64,000 nt of DNA from Agelas oroides. Its lineage: Eukaryota; Porifera; Demospongiae; Agelasida; Agelasidae. A program made the position numbers and the translations under genes. This document shows, piece by piece, positions 56,471-64,000 of the stretch (position 1 is the stretch's first letter; each line of letters starts with the position of its first letter). The stretch spans positions 17,546,324 to 17,610,323 of the forward strand of contig OX422184.1 in assembly GCA_949130485.1 (NCBI GenBank), in the 5' to 3' direction. Under the pieces are notes generated by a model, which was not told the DNA's origin, searched no databases, and was given only the letters and a program-made list of their open reading frames with translations.

Positions 56471-56900
56471 AACAGACTCCCTCACTTGATGGTGATGGAC
56501 TTGGCAATGGTGATGTAATCAGCTCCAGTGATGGTGATGGATTCGGTGAAGATAGAAATGGCAACAATGAGGGTGGATATGGCAATGGTTTTGGTGGTGA
56601 TGCTCTTGACAGGGTAGAAAGCCTACTTATGGAAGAAGAGTCTATTCCAAATGACATGTTTGAGCCCATATACCCAGGTGCTGTGGTGTTACGATCTGTG
56701 CAGCTTATTTTGCCATCATGACCTATGCCATGACAAACAAGCTATCCTACTCTTTGATTGAGAACATGTTGAAGTTACTTCATCTCCTGTGACCCACTTC
56801 AAATCACTTACCTTCCAGCCTTTATAAGCTCGAAAAGTTTTTCCAAAATTTCACTTCAAGCTAGAAGAAAAGATGTATATGTGCAGAATGTGACCATGTT
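56471..56900 (+). pseudogene. decayed transposon-encoded gene piece
   Basis: After an AACAG acceptor-like site the plus strand encodes a Gly/Asp-rich stretch, then VESLLMEEESIPNDMFEPIY, and, after a frame change, IMTYAMTNKLSYSLIENMLK, LYKLEKFFQNF and a CxxC pair (CICAEC) with stops in between. Runs of this type (a helical 'Y.M..KLS...IE..LKLL' segment, then Y.L.KFF and a CxxC) resemble proteins encoded by multicopy transposons in sponges and cnidarians; that is recollection of a pattern, not a match. The ORF on the opposite strand here is low-complexity. Confidence 0.4.
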
Positions 56901-57043
56901 TGAATAAGGGAGACCACACATGCTTGAAAAGTCCTTCCTCTGTACAAATTGCTGCAGCATGTGAATAATACTATGGTACTGATAAGTTTTGATTTACATC
57001 TTCCATCTCATGATCATCTTTGCTATTTGGGAGTGGAAATCAT

Positions 57044-57710
57044 TTAACTCTTTACCGACCGTAGCAAATTATTGCAATATTACGTGAATGACCACACAGG
57101 AATTCCGGAAGCGGCCTAGACGACATGTTGTATACTCCGTGTTATATCTCCAGTTGCAAACAAGCTACAGACTTCTGGTCAAAAACATTGGAGAGCCTTA
57201 GGCTTTGCCTAGCTTCGCTGTAGTTCTGAAGCTTACCGCTAAAGAACAAGCTTGGAGATAAACCCGAACTTTTATACCGGAAGTTGCTACTTTCGGTCTG
57301 TTCTGGTGCCTGTAACTTGGATGTTACAGTTCTGCTTCCTTTGAAATCTGTAGCGAAGTTAGAGCTTTCATTTAGCTATACATTGCTTTTTATCGCATCT
57401 TCGTAGCTTATATACTTCTCGAGATCGGTCGCGACAAACACGGCCCGGTCGATTGCGGTAGCACGACACGCTACGCTACGTTCAACTTCTGCCTCGTCAA
57501 AGTACTAGTTTCAATTAAAATGTGCACGATTAGCTTCCGGTGGGTGTAATGAATACTGTTAGACGCGTGTACGGTGCGTACTAAACCGCTATCTTCCGGG
57601 GGAAACACCCAAAGGCAGGTAAGTACTCATGACGCCGTTCGGCGTCATTGGTCATACGGGAACATTAATCTCATGACGCCGTACGGCGTCATTGGTCGGT
57701 AAAGAGTTAA
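57044..57710. mobile_element. piggyBac-like MITE with 17-bp perfect terminal repeats
   Basis: TTAACTCTTTACCGACC at the left is perfectly inverted at the right. ATGACGCCGTACGGCGTCAT palindromes occur twice near the right end. A second, partial copy starts at 63475. Confidence 0.85.
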
Positions 57711-58260
57711 CTCTTCATGACATTGCTCACTTGGCTGATCAAAATCCACTATATCTCGTGTCATGAAAAGAATGGCTACTTGATCCATGTACCTGTTGAA
57801 GGCCCTGACAATAGTTGTTGAAAGTGAGTTGTGACTAGCAATACAATAATAAGTACATGTAGCATGTAAAAAGGGAACAGTCGTAGCATGACGCTTCCTA
57901 AAATAGCTACGGTACAAATTTGGGGAGAGAGTCCTAAGTGGCACTACTTAACTACATTGTCTTACAAGAAAGTAAAGCTCTCCACTGACCACATATGCAT
58001 CTAATATGGCTATTGGTGTGGCTGCAGTATATGGCAACTTGATAAGTGTTCTGATTGTCTCATCACATTGCTGTAGATTTAACAAAAGTGGAACAGTTTA
58101 CCTCCATTCTATGCTCTTGGTATAATATTTAATGAGCCTACCCTGGTTCCATTGGTACTCTCTTCTGCTAACAGCTTCACTGTCCAAAACAGCAGACATC
58201 ACAGTGACACACACTACTAAGTTAGCATACTTACAGGCACTCACCTCTTCCCTGCTTCAG
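57711..58260. other. no gene recognised
   Basis: A minus-strand frame at 57645-57944 overlaps the MITE end and has no motif. Confidence 0.35.
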
Positions 58261-58269
58261 CTCTTGATT

Positions 58270-58592
58270 TAGTCTCGTGCCCCGCCCGCGCGCGCCTCCC
58301 GGCGAGAAACTGTCTGGTGAACGAAGTCGAATTTCTTGGGCTTATTACCCAAAACGGGTAATGACCAATGAGATCGCGAGATCGGCAATTATTACGTAGC
58401 ACTTCCCTTACAACAGTAAAATTTGTTCATATCTATTCGAGTATCCGTACCTTTTTTGAGCGGGTTGGCCGCAAAATGTTTTGATCGTTGCTAGGTTACA
58501 ATGTCGCAAAAGCGTGCGCTAGCCCAAGAAATTCGACTTGGTTCACCAGACCGTTTCTCCTCGTGAGAGGGTGGGGTCTGGGGACGAGACTA
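58270..58592. mobile_element. Mutator-like element, 323 bp, perfect 9-bp target duplication
   Basis: TAGTCTCGTGCCCCGCC and GGGGACGAGACTA ends; subterminal AGTCGAATTTCTTGGGCT repeats inverted. Flanks CTCTTGATT on both sides (58261-58269, 58593-58601). Confidence 0.85.
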
Positions 58593-58601
58593 CTCTTGAT
58601 T

Positions 58602-59549
58602 GTTGGGGCAAGCCTGAGCGAGCCCCACACTAGTGTGACTGCATTGCGCACCCGTGTGTGTATGCTTGTTTGGACTGACCACTTATCGTAAATTTTAAAT
58701 GAACGCATTCAAATATTTCACGATCACTGAATGTCTATTTCGACGTGTACCTGAGCTAAGCCGTGAGAACGAGCGTGAAGGGTTACTGCCAGACTGCAAT
58801 GTCGGTGTGAAAGAGAGCGAGAGCGAAGACGATTCAAGTTGGATGTTGGCAGCATGCACAGCAACTTTCTGAACTATGGTACGAGTCTTATGATCTGCGG
58901 CGTGACAAGGTAGGCTGCGAGTGAGCAACTTGGAGGTTTGCAAGTTCAGGTGAGCGCCTGGCATGACCGCTCATACATAGCAGCGATTCTTATGCTAGCT
59001 CATGGTTTGACTGTGAAGCTTAGCCCATTCCCACGTATCCATAGTAGTCCGGCTGAATGAATAGTCGTGCATGCATGTCTACAGACGTGTGGCATTTGAA
59101 ATGCAATTTGCTATTTACTCAGGCTCGTTCCATGATGATGCAGCATCTTTCTAGTTATTTTCAAAGCATTTTGTTACAATTCAAATATGGTCATTAATCA
59201 ACACTGTCACATAAATCATTCATAATTCATTTTCACTCTTTATTTCTTTCCTTCTCACTGACTTTGACTTAGGCTAAGGTCTGACTGTCAGGTCTGGAGC
59301 ATGTTAATATCTGAGCGTCACGCGCCTCGCGCTTCGCGCTCGCCGCGCCCCCCCCCCCCCCTTCCCCACAATTGGTGACTACAGAACTAATGATAAAGGT
59401 AACATACTGTATTTTAACTCATTATGATTATGCATAAATTCATCCATGTGCCTATGTTTATGTACACAGCTGCAAGTAATTGAAGATCATAAACGGAAGG
59501 GTCAACACTAAGTATGCATAGTGTGGAACTATATGGAACCATCTTATAA
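58602..59549. other. no gene recognised
   Basis: Begins with a copy of the GGGGCRAGCCTGAGCGAGCCCC hairpin seen at 55282 and 59552; otherwise spacer with a C-run near 59349. Confidence 0.4.
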
Positions 59550-60021
59550 TTGGGGCGAGCCTGAGCGAGCCCCACACTAATGTGGTCTACGGGAACACGT
59601 GCTTCGACCGACCGACCGACCGACCGACCGACCGTGTCCGTCCCAGTCATGTGATACTGATACGTTGCACGTGTCCACGCTACCGCGCCATGTCATGCGT
59701 GGTCGTGAACAGTGGAGTGCGTAGTAGTGGAGGCGGAACGGAAGGCTAGACTCAAGCACGCCAGGGAGCAATGCAGGCGTCGGAAAGCCAAAGTGGCACG
59801 GGAGCAACGAGAGGCAAGACTCCAGACAAGTAGGAACAAGGCAGTCACAGGAGGGCAGAGGAAACACAACAACAGCGAGAGGCAATACTCCGGGCACGTC
59901 GCATCGCATTCTGGACAAGACTTACACACGCGTAATGCATATGGGCATGCACAGACCCCACCCTCTCACTTAGGCATGCCGCGCCGCTCCATGCCACAAG
60001 ACAGCTCAGGCTCGCCCCCAA
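59550..60021. mobile_element. inverted-repeat element with a basic open frame
   Basis: TTGGGGCGAGCCTGAGC at the left is inverted (one extra base) at 60004-60021. It contains a (GACC)n run and a plus-strand frame (59712-60056) encoding an Arg/Glu-rich region (RKARLKHAREQCRRRKAKVA). Such repeats of R..R.....RR are seen near the N-terminus of some transposon proteins; identity unproven, and the frame runs past the element's end. Confidence 0.5.
59605..59634. repeat. (GACC)n microsatellite
   Basis: Seven consecutive CGAC/GACC units. Confidence 0.9.
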
Positions 60022-60053
60022 CGATGATGATCATCTGTCTAGTTAGTTGCTTC

Positions 60054-60114
60054 TAGTCTCACTCCCAGAACATTGACTGTGCTGTTGAGAGGGTAGGCTC
60101 TGGGCCTGAGGTTA
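60054..60114. mobile_element. decayed Mutator-like MITE
   Basis: TAGTCTCACTCCCAGA and TCTGGGCCTGAGGTTA are imperfectly inverted; flanks only loosely alike. Confidence 0.5.
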
Positions 60115-60626
60115 AGTTTGGCTTCTGCATAATAGAGGTTCTTGTTACTAAGATCAATTCTCTCATGCCTTGGAAGTTGCTATGCCAACAGTTTCAAGGT
60201 CACACAACCCAGCCCATTTGCTGAAGTGATTGATCCTGTTGTTCCAAAATTCAATGCCCAGCCAAAGAAGGCCGCAGGGGGCATGGCCCCCTGACTTCCA
60301 GGTTTTGAGAGAAATTTCTTTAGCTAGCTGGGAAGGTCTGGGAACGAGGCTAGGTCTAGTTTGATAGACTAGTATGTTACAACTAAATGCTTCACTTTCG
60401 CCCTGGTGAAATGTTAGCAAACATTACAGGAGTACTTGTGTCTCACCCCAGTAGGGGGCTCTGTATTACAGGACACCCTTGCTATGCTGCAGGATGGAGT
60501 CAGAATGGGCACTGGCCTGGAGGAAAAGAGAGGAGAAGGTGCACTGCACTGTCTTACTCGTCATGAAGTAAATATATAAGCCCCCAAAGTAGGTGGTCCC
60601 CAGGGACAGTAAGCCAATGGTCACCT

Positions 60627-60649
60627 CCCCCCCCCCCCCCCCCCCCCCC
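60627..60649. repeat. poly-C run (23 C)
   Basis: Uninterrupted homopolymer. Confidence 0.9.
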
Positions 60650-60704
60650 TAGAATAAATTATCTCCCCCCTTGTGATCAAAGCTACACATGTTCTACCTG
60701 GTTT

Positions 60705-60899
60705 TTGCACCAACTGACATCTCAACCAGCAAAGTCTAAAATACGTTTGTGTGTGAATTGTGTCACAGAACGAGAGGAGGAGTCTGAGTCTGACACTGGA
60801 CAAAGGCTTCATCCACATACCTACAATTTACATCAAATTAGAAGGCATCCACAGCGTGAAAGGTGGCAAATTCCAGATCTTGCATGTCATGCAAACTAA
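60705..60899 (+). CDS. possible exon, unknown protein
   Basis: Open frame with natural composition (KSKIRLCVNCVTEREEESES, then HPHTYNLHQIRRHPQRERWQ) to a stop; an acceptor-like CTCAACCAG lies at its start. A further candidate terminal stretch on the same strand lies near 61031-61110 (ADEHAQSFGGGIRPTLCPLA). No link between them shown. Confidence 0.3.
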   Translation: MHQLTSQPAKSKIRLCVNCVTEREEESESDTGQRLHPHTYNLHQIRRHPQRERWQIPDLACHAN

Positions 60900-61304
60900 T
60901 GGTGTGGCCTCTCTCTAGTTTCTCCCCTCCTCTTAGCTGGTACAAGGTACATGGTTTTCTTGTTTGAGAATTGATGATTTGTAAGTGTGACACAGTCTAC
61001 AAGTAAATTTGCAATTCAAATTCCACTCCAGGCTGCAGATGAACATGCCCAATCATTTGGGGGCGGCATTCGACCAACTCTCTGTCCACTGGCCTTACAA
61101 GCCGTGTAGTTGTAGCTGTAGCTTTTTTGAGGCAACCTTTTTTTTGAAGATTGATAGACAAGGAGAGAAAAAGAAGCTTGACTAGGTCCCAAGATGGTAC
61201 TGATTTACACATAGCTACATGTGCATATCTGTTTCACTATTATGAGTAACGAACATTTACCAGTGTTAATGCTTTTACAATGCACAGCTTCATGGGTGGA
61301 TGTA

Positions 61305-62010
61305 TTAACCCTTTGGTAATTTTTCATGACAGTTTATTAACGGGAAGTTGTTTCATTATCAGCTCGAACGGTCGAAGTGACAAGCGTGCTAACAGGTCTT
61401 TGGCTGCACCAACTCTACGAAATTGTGACGTGCTTTCTCTTTCTTTTCCATCAGCTCATTTTCCTCTTCCATCTCCTGGCTTGATTTGTATAGATTGGGT
61501 GCAAATAGGCTGGACTAGTTTATCTAAATGGCTGATAAGTGCACAGTAAGCATTTCTACTTGTTTGAAGCCATTTTGTGCTGACTATGCATCGTAGCTTC
61601 GAGCGGTTGGAAACAGTGCTGATTTTCTTGCCTTATACCCACAGCCCCGACAAAATCAGCCGATTTACAAGTTATTTGAAGCTATTACTCCTACCTAAAG
61701 TCAAATACGGAGAACGCTTGCACCCTGTGGGCGAGAAAAAGCTTCGTGTTTGGCAGTGCTCGGTTCATTGACGGTAACTCGCTAATAAGTACCGCCTCTT
61801 CCTGTCTTTCTAGACGATGATGTCAGTTAAAAGGTGTGGCCTAGCCTCATTAACACTTCATGGAGGGGCCTACCCTCAAATCTTGTTAAGCTTCTTAGTT
61901 TCACAGGGAAAGCGCACAAACTAGTCGTGAGCATATATATATATGGTTGCCGTGATGACTGGAAGTTTAATGTGACCATATATATATGGTCACCGTGTTC
62001 AGAGGGTTAA
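61305..62010. mobile_element. piggyBac-like MITE
   Basis: TTAACCCTTTGGTAA at the left and AGAGGGTTAA at the right, TTAA on both sides; intact copy of the family interrupted at 52.2-53.6 kb. Confidence 0.7.
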
Positions 62011-62304
62011 AGTGTACATACTGAAGAAGTAGAGTGTCACTCAGATTCTCGTCAGAAGGTCATGCCTTTGGATGTGTATGGTGTCTGAGTCTTCCCAGCT
62101 GGACGTTATCTGCTGCAACCTGAACGTTGAAACAGTAATTTGATGCTGAGACCAACACCATGTAGAGACCAAGGACAAATGTAGCAAGGGTGCTACTTTG
62201 TTGAGGGGTCTAAGTGACTTCATTACAACTATATTACCGTACTCACGCAGGTAAGTGTATTTTGCCAATAAGTGCACTGGTTTATGTGCGGTAACTGTGT
62301 AACT

Positions 62305-62930
62305 TTAACCCTTTACACCCAATTGCGCATGCGCAGAATAAACACGTGATTACAAGAGAAGCAAGAGAAAAAATGGCGATTTTGTACTATGTTGATTCAT
62401 TACGTTATATATCTTGTAAACTACCCGAGTTCAACAATCAGTAGTTAGGCTTAGTTTGGTTGAAAACAAACCTGCTTTACTCGGGAAGTAGTCATACGAG
62501 TTGGCAGTGAAGTCCGAATAAGATACAGCGGTGGAAGTGCTGGTACTCGCTATGTGTTGGAAAATGACTGGAAATCCGTGGCAAAAACTTCCAGCGAAGG
62601 TACGTTTTCACTATTGTTTAGATGATTAGCGAGAACAAATTCGGTAGGACCAGTAGCACGTGGGAAACCAGCTGTTCTGTGGCAGTACTAAGTACAACAC
62701 GATCGAACGATAAACTTTGAATGCGATTTCCGGGGAAAGTCCCTATAGGACAACCCAGCTAATTATGCTTTATTCGACTTCCTGTGGCACATACTAACTA
62801 TATACTACGTAGCCGCGGGGTATAGAGCGCTAACCGCTCGATAGTGGCCATGATGACTATAGTCGTCATTCGGAATTTACGTACCTATATTCATAACGAA
62901 TATAGTCTTCATTCGGGTATAAAGGGTTAA
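62305..62930. mobile_element. piggyBac-like MITE
   Basis: TTAACCCTTTACACCC and GGGTATAAAGGGTTAA ends; interior clearly related to 40493-41101 (GCGCATGCGCAGA, AAAATGGCGATTTTGT, GAAAACAAACCTGCTTT). Confidence 0.8.
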
Positions 62931-63225
62931 ACAAAGTACACACTGAACGTGCCTTACTGTTTAGGCACTAAATTCTTTCTTGTGGGGAGTTAAGGAGGAC
63001 TAAAGACTAGGTGATCTGTTGCCTGTCTGCCTTCAAGAATGGGAGAAATGTAACTAAATCTGTGTCAGAAGATGCACTGTATGACCGCCACAAGTTCCAA
63101 AACTCAAGTAGTTGATGGACTTAGCCATTTGATTGACTGAATCAGTAGTGAAAAAAGCAAGTGCTGTAGGGAGTACTTTAGTTGATGTGTGGCTTTACAG
63201 TCAGTGTGAAGATCTTGCGAAGGTC

Positions 63226-63469
63226 TTAATCAGAAGTGAAGGTACGACATAGATCATTGGCACTTGTCTGGAAGCGTTCTAATTTTGGTGCTTGAGGTTG
63301 TTCTCCCGTGGCCTTGAACTCCAATGAGCCAAACCACAAGTGCAAACCATCAGTGTATGTTGGCTCTCCAAATTTTTCAACATTATAGTCCCTCCATAGC
63401 CAAGTAGATAACATCTGTCTCAGGCAGTCTAGTGGTCTGTTTCCTTGTAACTGGATAGCCTCCCACTGG
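63226..63469 (-). CDS. Death-domain-like terminal exon
   Basis: An acceptor (AAGACAG) precedes 63469; the frame is open to a stop at 63226. The protein reads QWEAIQLQ, then DCLRQMLSTWLWRDYNVEKF and GEPTYTDGLHLW. The pattern C/L..ML..WL...YN...FG.PTW-like is the second half of sponge/cnidarian Death domains, in which W is here Y (GEPTY). The tail (LERFQTSANDLCRTFTSD) has no motif. A piggyBac-like insertion begins five bases beyond the acceptor (TTAA at 63475), so the upstream part of the gene, if any, lies across it. Confidence 0.5.
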
Positions 63470-63474
63470 CTGTC

Positions 63475-63712
63475 TTAACTCTTTACCGACCATAGTGAAT
63501 TATTGCAATATTACGCGAATGATGACACAGGAATTGTTGAAGTGGCCTAGACGACATGTTGTATACTCCGTGTTGTATCTCCAGTTGCAAACCAGCTACA
63601 GACGTCGGGTAAAAAGCAGTGGAGAGCCTTAGGCTTTGCCTAGCTTCGCTGTAGTTTTGAAGCTTACCACTGAAGAACAAACTTGGAGATAAACCCGAAC
63701 TTTTTATACCAA
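63475..63712. mobile_element. truncated piggyBac-like MITE
   Basis: Starts TTAACTCTTTACCGACC and follows 57044-57280 closely (GACGACATGTTGTATACTCC), then diverges; the right end is missing. Confidence 0.75.
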
Positions 63713-64000
63713 AAGTGCAACCCAGTGGGGGTCAAAATTAAATTGCCTTAATTATGTTTAGCTAGATGCAGAGCGTCAAATGCCTTTCAAATCCAACTCA
63801 ATAGATATTGAGTGTGAAAGCAAGCTCTTTGCTTTAGCTATCTTATTCTTCATAGGGACACTGCACAAGATGAAACTCCAAGAAGGGAATATATGGTTAT
63901 TTTACATTTCAAATTTGTGTTCATTTCTATTATCAAAGGTCGCATATTTAGTAACAGCAACAACAGCTTCTGCCCCCAGATCTGGAACGTTAGTACAACT
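63713..64000. other. no gene recognised
   Basis: Window edge; no motif-bearing frame. Confidence 0.35.

Noticed and set aside
57645..57944. 99-residue minus-strand frame
   Set aside because: Begins in a MITE end and shows no domain.

Overview
The window is animal nuclear DNA from a small-exon, transposon-rich genome. I see spliced genes with GT..AG introns, death-fold domains, a kinase fused to a coiled coil and kelch repeats, non-LTR and Ty3/gypsy-like remnants, and a very dense population of short inverted-repeat elements. This is most like a demosponge such as Amphimedon queenslandica. The organism call is inference from gene architecture, not from a database match. I see no bacterial operons, CRISPR array, complete tRNA or rRNA.

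Layout. 0-3.7 kb: foldback repeats and nested non-autonomous DNA transposons. 3.7-9 kb (minus strand): a death-fold cluster. One multi-exon gene with two Death domains around a transmembrane exon can be traced exon by exon, every internal junction in phase 1, and a CARD-like exon lies just upstream. 9.4-11.2 kb: two long-TIR elements with 9-10 bp target duplications, each carrying the 5' part of a host gene (a RecQ-like helicase piece; a two-exon piece of an unknown protein). 12.9-16.3 kb (plus): a three-exon gene for a 75-residue secreted CxxC/coiled-coil protein. 17.0-20.5 kb (plus): a two-exon, 328-residue trypsin-like protease of bacterial style, followed by an inverted paralogue that keeps only the N-terminal domain (21.3-21.7 kb). 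22-26.6 kb: small exons, nested inverted-repeat elements and a broken, intron-containing integrase/PHD remnant.

26.6-33.4 kb: a 4.5-kb imperfect palindrome whose right arm holds the promoter side and first exon of a kinase-coiled coil-kelch gene. That gene is broken by one stop and one 4-bp frameshift. The left arm is a divergent copy of the same 5' end without its main exon. 34.8-37.2 kb (minus): a decayed non-LTR retrotransposon. 39.9-43.2 kb: hAT-, piggyBac- and Mutator-like short elements. 44.2-46.3 and 47.0-49.3 kb: two large minisatellites of 41-bp and 66-bp period. 49.6-64 kb: mostly nested piggyBac-like, Mutator-like and palindromic elements, a few candidate exons, a decayed transposase-like gene, and a Death-domain-like exon at the right edge.

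The unifying theme is one Mutator-like family of short elements (ends TAGYCTCG...CGAGRCTA, about 9-bp target duplications) with at least a dozen copies here, some nested, some beside splice sites, and at least two carrying host gene 5' ends. No expression data, alignments or database searches were available; exon calls rest on splice signals, phase agreement and protein-like composition.
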